Assembly (NCBI GenBank): GCA_028753945.1
Contig: JAPNXP010000009.1
Location: forward strand, 5,394,001 to 5,458,000
Reading direction: 5' to 3'
DNA: 64,000 nt
From: Hexactinellida sp. DTS-2022
Lineage: Eukaryota; Porifera; Hexactinellida
Shown: piece after piece, positions 22,528-33,546 of the stretch
How positions within the stretch are numbered: the first letter of the stretch is position 1
How the letters are laid out: each line of letters starts with the position of its first letter
Made by a program: the position numbers and the translations under genes
The notes under the pieces: model-generated
Seen by the model: only the letters and a program-made list of their open reading frames with translations
Database searches by the model: none
Told to the model about the DNA's origin: nothing

Positions 22528-23355
22528 TTTAATTCTCGCTAGTTAATTAAGTTGTAATATAAAATAGTAAATTGTATTCAATAAAACTTAAGGCTTAGGT
22601 CATTTATAACTGAATATCAAACATAACTACATTTTGGTACATACTCCTAATACAGAAAGAACACCAGTCAAATCATTGCCTTAACTGTCTGTCACTGATG
22701 GTACAGAATCGAACTATCCTTATGGTGCCGCTGAATTTATTGAACTATTAATATACGTAATTTTAATTTCCCAAAACAAATCATTGTGAAGCATGTTGAT
22801 TTATTATGAGTGATATTTTGCGGAGGGTAAGAGCGAAGGGCTCTTATTTTATAATTTCAAAAAATCTAGTTTTAACCTAAGTATACGGTATAGTCTACCA
22901 TAGCCTACTAGTAAATACAGCTAGACATGCTGCATCCGGTCCTGGCTATGAGTCTACATATAGACACTTGAAACGGTTGCTAAGGAACTGCAAAGATCAA
23001 ATTTACCAATTTTGATTTTGGTCAGATAACTGGTCATAAATTGCATCCTATTTTTCATTCGAAATGTGCTACTGTCACGAAAAATTTGGTCCGGGCCAAA
23101 ATAGGTGCGGCATTGATCTTTTAAACATAAAAAAATTCATGTCGAAATTAAAAGTTCATTAATTAATTAAGCCCATAAAGATCATAATCCCATGTCTGAT
23201 TACACGATAGTAAACACATACGTATTTAATAACATTATATACCTATATACAAATATATTTACAAGCATAGTAGAATCTTAATTTGAATAAAGTAAAATTT
23301 ATTTATTTTACACGAGTTTATATAATTAACATTACTTAATATACATTCACTCAAA
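22528..23355. other. Intergenic; donor of a duplicated segment
   Basis: No gene seen. 22563-22687, directly upstream of the coiled-coil gene start, is present again in inverse orientation at 38463-38587 with only a few differences. A double AATAAA for the 371-residue gene lies at 23298-23307 (minus strand). Confidence 0.7.
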
Positions 23356-24471
23356 TTACCTGTAATTACTACGATAGGCATCCATTAGAGGCTTAGTTGT
23401 GAGATGTAAGTTTCTATAATACTGCCGCTTTATCCAAAAGTTGTATACAATTATTAATAACACTGAAGAATATGCCACTGACATCAGGAACTGATGAATT
23501 ATGCCCATAATGAAAGTTATAATCATTTCATAGTCGCCGATCCTGTATACGAGTTCTACTGTTTGTCTACCAACTGTTAGGGTTGGCATAATGCCCCAGG
23601 TTATATAGTGGAAATAGCACCCATTGACTAGCAGCATCTTGACAATACTGAACAAAGTGTTAACTAATATTTCTAAAACTATGACGAACAGAATAAGGCC
23701 AGTGAAAATAGATGGTAATTGATAATGACTTAATAAATTTTCCGTCTCAATCAGTTTCATGCGTATTGGATCAATGCGAGCTTGATTCCTTATAGCTCGT
23801 AATACACAATACAACCTTTGCCTGTTCAAAAGATAGTAAACAAAATCATACAAGAAAAGAAGAGCTTGTAAAAACTGGTATATCATATAAGTTCTGAACT
23901 CATTGATTAGGAAAATCATTATCATACACCTAATTGACAGCAAAAATATGTGCCTACATACCATATTATCATAAGATCTTTCAAGGTAATATTCCCTTAA
24001 TATCCTAATAAAGAGTGTTATCGTCGGCATAAGCGTCAAACTATATACGTCTAATATTCTTGGCAAGAAATACACCCAATATAGACTCTCGTCTACGTGG
24101 GAATGTAGCGAGAGCAAACTCTTGTCCCCATGGATCCAACAGTTAGTGGCTAGTTTCCTGTGAGGAATTAAATCGTTCTTATAAGCATTTGTTATACTCC
24201 AACTCACAACAGCTAACACGTTTAGAGTTAATTCAAGGATTAAGAGTGTGAGAATATACCTAAAACGAAACAACTTAAATTGAAGGTTCTTTAAATTGCG
24301 AACAGTTGTAAGTCGTCTCTTAGTCAGAAATATGCCAAATATAAAGTAGACTATCAGCAATAAAGTTAAGAGACTGAATGGAATTGGTGTGTAAGGATTG
24401 ATTCTTATTATCACTTGAAGAATCGAGCGAGTAATGTAATCAGTATTATTTGAATGGGAAAATAAATACAT
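23356..24471 (-). CDS. Multipass membrane protein, family unknown
   Basis: Intact 371-residue frame with seven or eight hydrophobic helices at about residues 31-50, 72-92, 131-156, 173-192, 195-216, 253-281, 286-304 and 314-347. An NNT glycosylation site sits near the N-terminus (8-10). There is no DRY, NPxxY or pore motif and no signal peptide. Overlapping AATAAA signals lie about 50 bp after the stop. Basic residues flank helices at 51-71 and 348-357. It could be a divergent 7TM receptor or a lineage-restricted transporter; I cannot assign a family. Single exon, no lesions. Confidence 0.7.
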   Translation of the reverse strand: MYLFSHSNNTDYITRSILQVIIRINPYTPIPFSLLTLLLIVYFIFGIFLTKRRLTTVRNLKNLQFKLFRFRYILTLLILELTLNVLAVVSWSITNAYKNDLIPHRKLATNCWIHGDKSLLSLHSHVDESLYWVYFLPRILDVYSLTLMPTITLFIRILREYYLERSYDNMVCRHIFLLSIRCMIMIFLINEFRTYMIYQFLQALLFLYDFVYYLLNRQRLYCVLRAIRNQARIDPIRMKLIETENLLSHYQLPSIFTGLILFVIVLEILVNTLFSIVKMLLVNGCYFHYITWGIMPTLTVGRQTVELVYRIGDYEMIITFIMGIIHQFLMSVAYSSVLLIIVYNFWIKRQYYRNLHLTTKPLMDAYRSNYR

Positions 24472-25980
24472 AGTAATTAAACTAATAATTGCACGAGTAT
24501 CTGCTGTTAAACGTTTAAAATACGTTTTTATAAGCTACCTTTAACATGGAATAGCTAACCATAAATGTTTGGCAATTATATCACAAATAGTTAAAAAATC
24601 TCACATTACTATGAATAATATATCTAGCACAATATTATGTCACATTATCAGAGAAATGTAATTTAATGAGTAAGATTTTGTAATGTCAAATGATATTTAA
24701 GCACTTCAGGAGTAATATTGCATAATTAGAAACTGAATATTGTCAGGTTCTTTTATTATGAACATTAAAGGGAACAAAAAGTTACGTTCATAATAGAGAG
24801 ATTTCATAATAAGCAAACTCAACTTAATACAAACCCTATGTAAGTTGTTAGATTGGGACCATAGCCTATGGTCCGAATTAAATATTCCATAGGGCTTGTT
24901 CATAATAAAAAATAACACAATGAAAAAATTTGCAATTTACGTATTTACGGCAAGTTTTACCTCATTTTTTGTAAAATGAATCTTCTGTTTTTATGTCGAA
25001 AACGGATTAATAGAGCTATATCCGCTTAATGGGGTCAAAATTTATAAGACGGAAAGACAGTTTGGCTTAAAATATTTTCGGTTAATAGATTTCTCCGCAT
25101 AACGAATGAGCTGAATATTTGGTAGATATTTCTAATGATTGGAATAGAACTGGAAATGAATTGAATATTCTACCAAAGAAACGAACTATATTTTGTTCAG
25201 GAATGAAGTGTTTTTGGAGAACTGGATTTTTCATGCTTTAGAAATGTATAGCGTAAGTATATAGTATATTCTCGTTGATAGGAACATCAGGGGACAGTCG
25301 AAATCTGTTAATATTAACCGGAATCATCCTGCATGCATTTGCATAGGCTAGAGGAATTAAACCTTGTATACCCGTACCACTACCAGGGAATGAAAGGTTC
25401 ACGAACGGACTAAATAAACCCAATTCCGTTCATTTCAAATTAACGCAGGGGATTTTAAGGTTTTGACCTTGATGTAACTCAACACTGCAGCAGCCGCGGC
25501 CGACCCGAATCGTGGTGTAACTCCAAAAAATATTGGTGCAAAATTTACACCAAGATCGGCCTTAAAAAAACCCTGAATTAACGCACGTTCAGTTCGTTCA
25601 CGTTCACCTCCTAACTTCAACACCAGTCCAGCGTTCGTTCAGTTCAGATGAGTTGGTGGTGGTTATTAGGTATGAAAAGCAGGTGTTTTTAAAATATTCG
25701 AATAACAAAAAGGAAGAAAGATAAAAGAGTAGAACACAAAAAATCAAAGTTTCGAAAAGAATAAATAAGGAATTAGTTCTGTAGAACTAGAAGTAACATA
25801 GAGATGTGGATAAGATAGTGAAAATATTAAGAAAAATTAGAAACTAACAAATAAGATTCGAGAATAAGTGATACCCTAGTGAGAAATAGAGTTAGTTATG
25901 TACTATCTTATACGAGAATCCAGAGAATGGATAGAAGCAAGAGAGAGATTATACCGAAAGATATTTAAGAAGTCAGCTGA
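24472..25980. other. Intergenic with mariner-type MITEs
   Basis: At 24735-24910 a repeat with TTATTATGAACATTAAAGGG and GTTCATAATAGAGAG matches the sequence at the window's right end (63890-64000). At 25435-25620 a segment with inverted GGTTTTGACC and imperfect symmetry around ACACCAAG is repeat-like. No gene seen. Confidence 0.45.
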
Positions 25981-25989
25981 CTTACTCCG

Positions 25990-27300
25990 GAGAGACACAG
26001 GAGAGTAGATCAGATTGCAGGTGAATCCAGACATACAAGAACATGAAATGGAACCAATGCTGTTAGTAAAGTATGGTCACAGTTGTTGGTAACAATACAC
26101 TCGTTAATATCTTCACATGAGTTGTTAGTTCCATGTAGTGTGTATCCCTCTCCACAGTCACAGTACGAACTATCTGCTGAGTTAACACAAATGCTCTCCG
26201 AAGGGCAAATTAAAGTATCATTGAAAACAAGGATACGAATGGTTTGAACAGTTAACGTAATTGGAAATATCACTTATAAAGTTCCTAATATTGAAACTAG
26301 GAGCATCACACGTGCCACTAATTGACCAACTAGATTAGTAGTCACATGACTAACCCATCCATCTCAGTCACAATGGAATTAATTAGAATCGCCAATTATT
26401 GTGGATATTTATTTCTGTCTTTCAAAAAATATTTCTTCGAGGGTAGTTACAGTAGAATCGCTTAAATCGAATTGTACTGCGAAAAGTCTCTTTAGAAACC
26501 AAATCTAAATTCGTTTGTAAGTACCAAGGATATAAATGTGTAAATCCATCTAATCCAGATAGTGCGTTATCTTCAAATGTGAAATTAGTGAAAAATGTCC
26601 ACAAATACAATGTTATCTTATCAAACGTGTCAATTTAGCAAACTGATAACTTAATAGGGTGTTGTATACGTATTCCTGTCAGATATAAATATATAATACG
26701 AGTATTATCGAAACTGCTGGGAATAACATGATACCATTGTTCGTCTTCTGACTGATACAATCCCAACGAAACCAATTTAGGTAGAATCATCATTGAAGGT
26801 AGAATGGTTACGAGGTAGTGTAGGATAGTAGAATTACAGTTGTGTTAATTAAATAGTCGAGTTTGAGTATGGAAAGCGATCGAATACAACATTATAGATT
26901 TGAGCTGAGGTATGTAACGTTCGGGAAGTAGTTAAAGAAATCATAAGGACACTATATAACAGCCGCCTGAATGCATGTAAAATTAGAGATCGGATGTTAA
27001 TTTGAGTTGTTTAATTCAATCGAGATTGTATTATCATAAACACGCAAATCGAATATGGTTATGCCTTCAGTTATATCCAGTGTGATAGTTTCATTATTTT
27101 CAGGCAAATGCACTCTAATGTAGTAAAAGTTAATCCAGTCTGTGCGAACACTAACTTGTCCTGCTACTAATAACTTATATACCCTGATTGTACAGTACAG
27201 GTACTGGAAGTATCATTATCACAAGATGATACTGTTTCATGGCAAATGCCATGTAGCACAGGGGTATAACTGCAGAGTACAGGAATACAGTAATCTATAA
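25990..27300 (-). pseudogene. Decayed EGF-domain extracellular gene
   Basis: Minus-strand exon-like pieces. 26260-25990 encodes an EGF module (CPSESICVNSADSSYCDC) and the start of a Ca-binding EGF (DINECIVTNNCDH) whose second half, with a CSC cluster, is only readable after a one-base shift; a GTAAGT follows at about 25988. 26800-26415 is one frame (about 125 codons) with a single TAA near 26637, including SSFDNTRIIYLYLTGI and KRFYCNYPRRN. 27190-27010 reads GQVSVRTDWINFYYIRVHLP then DITEGITIFDLRVYD, a beta-sandwich-like module. A Cys-rich piece lies at 27300-27200. Few lesions: recent death, missed splices or base errors are all possible. Confidence 0.5.
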
Positions 27301-27684
27301 GATAGCTTGGGAACACAAAATAATAGAATATTCAAGAAACAAAAGTTTTTTTAATAAATAATTCAAATTGGTTATTGTACCAAACGGAATATGGACATCT
27401 CGGTACATGGACAGTTCGGTAGTGGATGTATACAATGTTATTTCTAAATAATGTAACTGTACATGGACTGTTACTCTATATATGTACATACCTCCAAGTT
27501 TGAGATGGTCGAATGCGGGTGACCCACCCCCTGGCTACATACATTTCAGGGGGTATGGACTCGTTTAGGAGATTAGTAGGACCCTTATAGACTGAAAGTT
27601 AGATTGGTAAAGACATTTTGGCATATTTATGGTAGTTTCTATAGAAAAAGACAAGTCTTACTACCAATTTATTGAACCTAAAAT
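27301..27684. other. Intergenic, no gene seen
   Basis: AT-rich, with some inverted TACATGGACAG/TGTACATGG repetition at 27385-27490; no convincing frame. Confidence 0.4.
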
Positions 27685-28730
27685 GAAAAATCCAAAATTG
27701 CAGCCTGTGCCGACGCATATTCCTTTGGTGGCACTCTATTTTGATGGTGGTTTATTGATAGTGCCTCCAAAGGAACATGCTGTCGGCACAGGCTGCAATT
27801 TTTGATTTTTTTTCGCCAAGTCACCAACGCCTCAAGGTGTCAAGAACCATTTGTTAATTGGTCCGAGTCACAAGGAACGATAGATAAATTTGAAGTTTGT
27901 TTCTATCATAAACCATCTTGAGTTTAATGCCCTTCATTCATTATGTATTGATAATAAATTATATTATTAGTTATTTATTTGAGGAATGTTATCCACAGTG
28001 AGTTGAGTTGAGTCAACAAATTCCTTATATATTTTAATATATGTAATCCATTGTATAGTAATACTACAATTAAATAGAAGCCAGCTGAAATTTATAAGTT
28101 AAATCAATTTAATTATCGCAAGTTGAAACAATAGTGAAAGATTTAATTAACAAGTTAAATCAATATAATTATCGCAAGTTGAAACAATGGAATTAGATTT
28201 AACAGTTTTATTAAAATTGAAGTGTGAGTAAACAAAGAAATTTCAACCCCCATTTATGGCAGAAATTAAACCCATTATTAAAAATATTCTTCTCCCATCA
28301 GACGCAGAATTTTAAGATGAATCCAATGGTGAAATAAAAATTGGGGGTTTAATATAACATTTTTTGAGTTATGGACCAAACAAATTTTGAAAGGTGTTAA
28401 AGATGTGTCCAAAATTGGTTAATCAAAAATCGTAACCCCAGGTGCAAATTAGACGGTCCCATCGCACCTACATCCAAGTTTCAGACCATCAACTACAAAG
28501 CTCTGGCCAGGGCACCGTCTACGCAGAAAATAATATTAATAATAAAAACCAAAATTGCAGCTGTGCCGACGCATGTTCCTTTGTGGCACTATATTTCGGT
28601 GGCTACTGGATGGTTAATGGATAGTGCCTCCAAAGGAACATGCTGTCGGCACAGCTGCAATTTTGGATTTTTTTTGTCATGTCATCATCACTATGAAGGT
28701 GTTAAATTATTTCAGTTTAAAAATCAACCT
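27685..28730 (-). repeat. Hairpin-ended repeat, unit B plus second hairpin
   Basis: Inverse orientation to unit A. It starts with a hairpin (27690-27806), has the body with CAACCCCCATTTATGGCAG and CCCAGGTGCAAATTAGACGG, then a second hairpin (28549-28667) opening a truncated next copy that ends near 28730. Both hairpins keep the CGAC-GCATG versus CGACAGCATG arm difference. Confidence 0.85.
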
Positions 28731-28961
28731 TCTTAATATCTACAATCAACTTGTACGACAGACATATGGCTACCCCTCTTAATTCAATGACCATTGAGAA
28801 AATAAAGAGCAATCGTAACAAAGATAAAGCTGTTGTAAACGGAATTTGAATCAGTTAAACGTACAATACGATCATACAAGAACATCGGTATTGAAAGTTG
28901 TGGCCAACCTACAGATGCAGCGAGTATCATAATACCACCTAAATACACACTTAGTCTAAAG

Positions 28962-29286
28962 CAGTGTTTCCCAACCTGGGAGGAATTCCTCCCTGGGGAG
29001 GAATTTAGCCATCCTAGGGGAGGAATTCGACATAGGTAAACTTATAAATATTAATGAAATTTCCTGGATTACTTTGTCTCGCTGAATTATTTAATCACTG
29101 AGTAATTAAAAATACCTAGTATGAATAATATTGACAGTCTCATTGACAGTATTATTTATATTTCACTTAGTTTTTCAGTTATTTCAATACCAAAATTCTA
29201 CATTGTAGTGCTGGGGGGAATTATAGCAAAAATATAGGTTAGGGGGTAATATCGTTAAATTTTTTGGAAAAGGTTGGGAATCACTG
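28962..29286. mobile_element. hAT MITE, CAGTGTTTCCCAACCT ends
   Basis: Ends CAGTGTTTCCCAACCT and AGGTTGGGAATCACTG (inverse, one difference); 8-bp duplication GTCTAAAG at 28954-28961 and 29287-29294. The host MULE peptide is continuous across the site (YTLSLK then GEQFLLYD). Confidence 0.9.
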
Positions 29287-29757
29287 GTCTAAAGGGTGAA
29301 CAGTTTCTATTATATGATTCAGGGTTTGGAGATGATAGGAGAATGCTTATCTATTCTTCCGAGGTTCTTAAGAATTATAAGTCAAACTAATAATTGCCAT
29401 TGCGATGGAACCTTTAAAGTGGTTCCGGTGTTGTTCTTTCAATTGTATACTATTCACGGTGACATGGGAGGATTAGTCTTACCCTGCGTATATATGTTGC
29501 TATTGAATAAAGACGAAGCAACCTATGACACCGCTTTTCGAAAACTACTGGAATTAGAACCAGCTTTAAATCCTGTGTCAATAATGACCGATTTCGAAAA
29601 GGCTTCTATAATCGCTCTTGAAAACAATTATATTTCAGTCATCAGTGGTTGTTTCTTCCATTTATCACATAATGTTTATCGAAAGGTTCAATCAGAAGGA
29701 CTCTCTCAGAATTATCAAGAAAGTCCGGAATTCGCGCTAAAATAAAGATGTTACCAA

Positions 29758-29941
29758 CAAGGAATTATCTAGGAGCGCGAGACGCTCCTTTTGGAGTATA
29801 ATTTTTGGAAAATTTGAATTTAGGAGCGCGAAAATTTGGTATCCTCTCCTATATCGTAACATTAATTTGAGATTTAGCCGTATGAAAATTGCATCAGACC
29901 AGGATTAGGAGCGTTAATATAAATGACTGTATAATACACTG
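29758..29941. mobile_element. hAT-type MITE in MULE relic
   Basis: Flanked by the 8-bp repeat GTTACCAA (29750-29757 and 29942-29949). Ends CAAGGAATTAT and (inverse) CAGTGTATTAT agree at 8 of 11 bases. The interior carries AGGAGCGCGAGACGCTCC. It interrupts the MULE between its DFE and NNSVE motifs. Confidence 0.7.
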
Positions 29942-30240
29942 GTTACCAAGTCTGGCATTTGTACCAGAAATGGAGGTTGTAGACTGTTTCAATCTCTTAA
30001 TGCAAGTCTTCCCTGAAAATGCATTTAATCTGGCCAAATGTTTCGAAGATAATTACATTGGCAAAAAGTTATCAAATGGAACGAGAAGAATACCACTATT
30101 TCCAATCCGGTTATGGAAAGTATTCACAAGAGTTCAAGAACATCAAGCTCGCACAAACAACAGCGTTGAGGGATGGCACAATGGCTTTCAAACAACCATA
30201 TCATCTTTACAGCGAGAACAATCATTACAAGAAGCATAGC

Positions 30241-30453
30241 CTACTATATGAAGGCCATTTCACTGCTTTGGGCCAGGGATAAGATAAAGGCGGGTTTATT
30301 TTTCTAACTGTAACCAATTGCCTGATTAATACTAGACTCTTTATATCAACTACACATATCTAAGTTTTATATATGGGTCATAGTTGTCTCCCAACATAAA
30401 TTCAAGCTCAAGTAATATTATTACATGCAAACTAGATAGTATAATTATGAAAA
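30241..30453. repeat. Repeat joined to MULE breakpoint
   Basis: ATAGCCTACTATATGAAGGC... followed by CCAGGGATAAGATAAAGGCG abuts the MULE end; a sister copy (ATAGCCTACTAAACATAAGG) starts at 38366, also directly beside MULE C-terminal sequence. Confidence 0.55.
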
Positions 30454-30636
30454 TGTGAAGAAGCAGTTGGTAAATAGATAATAATACTTACTGAAAGTAA
30501 TACACAATAACGAAAATAATAGTAAACTACATAACTAATAGAGGCGCTAGTCGCTTATATAGTTGCCTAGTAATGTGTTCCCTACTAGCTAGTAAGTGTT
30601 GGGATCTCACACAGAGCTCGACTAATCTATACTACA
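30454..30636 (-). repeat. 3' LTR, 183 bp
   Basis: Minus-strand sequence begins TGTAGTATAGATTAGTCG and ends CTGCTTCTTCACA. A purine run GGGGGGAGTGA (about 30637-30650) directly precedes it, matching a polypurine tract for plus-strand priming. Confidence 0.9.
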
Positions 30637-31892
30637 TCACTCCCCCCTTCGATAGACGGGGACCCATCGCTGGTTATCCAGTCGCCGTACCATTCTGGTG
30701 GCTTCCTTTGTCTTGTCGATCTCCTTAAATCCTGCCCGCTCTGGCCCGGGATTTCTTCATCGGGTATCAGTGGTTCTAGTACCTCATCCTCTGAGCTAGT
30801 CTCGTGAGCACTCACTTCTGCGTCGATACTTGTATCCTCGGCATAAACCATATTACGAGAAGTTGGCTCCGCTTTTCGGCACCTATTTATATGAACTACC
30901 CGCGTCCTACCCGAAGTAGGAAGACTGAGGTGGAGGTTTACATCCCGTCTTTCGGCTACTAAATAGGGACCGTTGAAAATGGGGGCGAGAGTGTCTGGTC
31001 TGCACTCATCCTTCACGAGCACCCAGTCACCGGTTCTAATATCTGATACCTTCGTCCCGTGGTCATAGTACCTTTTCATTCTCCTCTGGGACTCTTCTAT
31101 ATTCTCGGAGACCTTTTTATGGAGGCTTGTATTTTCCTGGCTGGCTCTTTCATGATATGTCTCAATATCATCAGAGTAGTTTTCATCTACGAATAGAGGA
31201 ATTGCTGTGTCTACTTGGGTTCGGAGGCGACAACCGAACATTACCTCACTTGGGGAAAATCCTGTACTCGAGTTTGATGGAGTATTGTGAATGAATGTTA
31301 CCTGTTGCAGAAGATTGGGCCAGGCAGTGCGCTCCATCTGCTTCTCCGCGAGTAAGCACCGCATTGTTTGCTTGAACGTTTGAATACATCTTTCTGCTTC
31401 ACCATCACCTTCAGGGTGATAAGGTGATGAGTGTATTTTGCGAATACCCCACTTTCTGCAAGCTTCTCTAATTAGAGAACCATATACATTCCGTCCTTGA
31501 TCGGACAACAATGTTAAAGGAAACCCATGTCGATAAAACCACCCCTTCTCCAGTGTTGTGAGGATTGTACAGGCCTCTTGATCCTGCATCGCTACCGCTT
31601 CTGCGTATTTTGAAAATAAATCCACCATAATTAGCACGTAACGGTAGCTCCCATTAGACCATGGTAGTGTGGCAATATCGTAAGCAACTGTTGCTCTGGG
31701 GAACTGGTAATCGGTCCGTATGGGCCTTAATGGTTGTTTACGTGTCCTGGAAGTTTTGTTTCCCAAACAAATAGTGCAACTTTCACATAAGTTCACGACA
31801 TCGGTATACAACCCCTTCCAGTAAAATCTGCTCTTAACCTCTTCATAGGTACGATTCATTCCTCCATGGAAGGCATTGTGCACCAGATCCAT
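30627..31892 (-). pseudogene. Gypsy integrase region
   Basis: Continuous 421-residue stretch. An HHCC zinc domain (HNAFHGG ... CESCTIC) is followed by the rve core with Asp in YVLIMVDLFSKYAEA, Asp in LLSDQGRNVYG and Glu in HPEGDGEAERCIQ, then a C-terminal SH3-like segment (GPYLVAERRDVN) and an acidic tail with RRSTRQRKPPEWYGDW. No chromodomain. Joined to the RNase H frame upstream by a one-base shift near 31890. Confidence 0.85.
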
Positions 31893-32848
31893 ACGGACCT
31901 TAGCGCAGTGGTAGGAACTATGATGCGTTTCCGCCTGTATAATAATCCATTTTTGAGACAGAGGCCTGAGTGCTTCTTTAGCTGTCCCTTTTCTACTCTT
32001 CCCGTAAGGTTAAGCTGTTCAATGGCGTCCCTAATAATGGGATCCCGTGCTTGTTCTCGCAGGAGTTTCCCAGTGAAAGCAGTTGAGTCTATAGAGAATA
32101 TCTGTATTTTTGTGTCCTCGAGGATGGTGTATACATGCCTCTCAAAGAATTCTGTCTCGTCGTTGACTGTAAAGTCGTATTGGGTTGCACTTCTGCTCAG
32201 CCTGTCAGCTGCAAGGTTATCTAGTCCCCTACGAAACCTGATAATATAATTCAAGGGCTCCAATTCTAGGATCCAGCGAGCAAATTTTCCCCTCGGGTCT
32301 TTTTGCTTGCGTAACCACTCTAAGGGATTATGATCAGACCAAATAATAACTTGATCTGCAGCCTGCAAGTACTTCCTCCATCGACGTGATGCTACTACAA
32401 ATGCCCACGCCTCCCTTTCTCCTGTACTGTAATTTCGTTGCGCGCGGTCCAAGGTAGAGGATGCGAATGAAATTGGCCTCATTTTCCCTTTGTCGTCCTC
32501 CTGAGCTAACACAGCTCCAATAGCGTCCTGAGAGGCATCTACCTCAAGGTGAAATGGCTTATTCCAGTCGGGATAGGCTAAGGTGACCGGGTTTTGAGAG
32601 AGCGTCTTACATAGGGATGCGAAACTCTCCTCGCAAGAGAGGTCCCAGCTAAATTTCACTCCTTTCTTGGTAAGTCCGTACAAAGGTGCTGCCCTCTCGG
32701 CCATATGTGGTATAAAGTCGCGGTAATAATTGACCAAACCTAAAAAGGATCTCAGGTCCTTAAGGTTACCGGGTCTTGCTTGTTCCTGTATTTTGTCCAC
32801 CAGAGAGGGAAGTGGCTCATGACCCCGTTTGCTTAATAGATGACCCAA
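31856..32848 (-). pseudogene. Gypsy RT thumb and RNase H region
   Basis: GHLLSKRGHEPLPS and LRSFLGLVNYYRDFIPH are the end of the gypsy RT; then the RNase H fold with FHLEVDASQDAIGAVLAQ, EREAWAFVVASRRW and WSDHNPLEWL. It follows the RT frame after a one-base shift at about 32870. Confidence 0.85.
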
Positions 32849-32853
32849 AAACT

Positions 32854-33387
32854 TTATTTCCTCAAATCCAAAAGGACACTTGTCGCGCGCCTGAGCTGGA
32901 TATTAGCTACTCGGTAGCATCCTAATACTTGGTGTAAATGCTGCAGGTGCTCCTCAAAAGAATGAGAGAACGTTAATGTGTCGTCAATGTATGGCTGACT
33001 ATCCGTTGCATCTTTAAGGGCGGAATCTATCGCTCGCTGGTATGTTGCTGGAGCATTACAAAGGCCAAACGGCATCACATTGAACTCAAATTGTCCTCTT
33101 GGAGTGATGAAAGAGGTCTTCTCGCGATCCGCCTCTTTTATAGGAATGCTCCAGTAAGCGCTTGCTCCATCCAAGGTTGAATAGAATTGACATCCGCCTA
33201 ACCGGTCAAGAATATCGTTTACCTCAGGAAGGGAGTAGGAATCTTTCTTTGTGACATCGTTTAGTCCTCTGTAGTCAACTGCGAACCGTAGAGACCCATC
33301 TTTCTTTCGGACTAATATAACGCGGCTCGCCCAAGGAGAGGCGGATGCTCTTATTATCCCGTTCCTTAGCATCTGGTCTACTTGCAT
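32854..33387 (-). pseudogene. Gypsy reverse transcriptase palm
   Basis: Palm motifs LVRKKDGSLRFAVDYRGLN, YSLPEVNDIL, LDGASAYWSIPI, FNVMPFGLCNAPATYQR and the catalytic YIDD in QPYIDDTLTFS. A TAG stop directly before (33388-33390) lies in the same frame as the preceding protease-RT linker. Confidence 0.9.
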
Positions 33388-33546
33388 CTAAATTTCGCGT
33401 TCCGTTTGCGGTGATACTCTTATATTCTTTGCTCTAACTGGCTGAGCATTTCCCGTTTCAATGACATGACGGGCAGTATGAGTAATCTCCGGATTCTTCG
33501 TATAAACCGCAAATACATCGGAATAACTCTGAAGGAGTTTTACAAG

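Larger units (their letters stand above)
28830..30240 (+). pseudogene. MULE transposase relic, split by two hAT MITEs
   Basis: 28862-28953 encodes VKRTIRSYKNIG... and IIIPPKYTLSLK, aligned with the intact MULE at 43092. After the first MITE the frame resumes as GEQFLLYDSGFG, shifts, and gives CDGTFKVVP (catalytic Asp), IMTDFEKASI (second Asp) and SGCFFHLSHNVYRKVQ (29390-29744). After the second MITE, 29942-30236 gives LPSLAFVPEMEV, CFEDNYIGKKLS and TNNSVEGWHNGF (catalytic Glu), ending LQREQSLQEA. The FLYWCH region is not seen. The matching C-terminal tail occurs on the opposite strand at 38205-38365. Confidence 0.75.

Noticed and set aside
23356..24471. Insect-type chemoreceptor signature (TYxxxxxQF) in the multipass protein
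   Set aside because: The sequence has TYMIYQF in mid-protein, with the wrong spacing and the wrong helix, so the family cannot be claimed.
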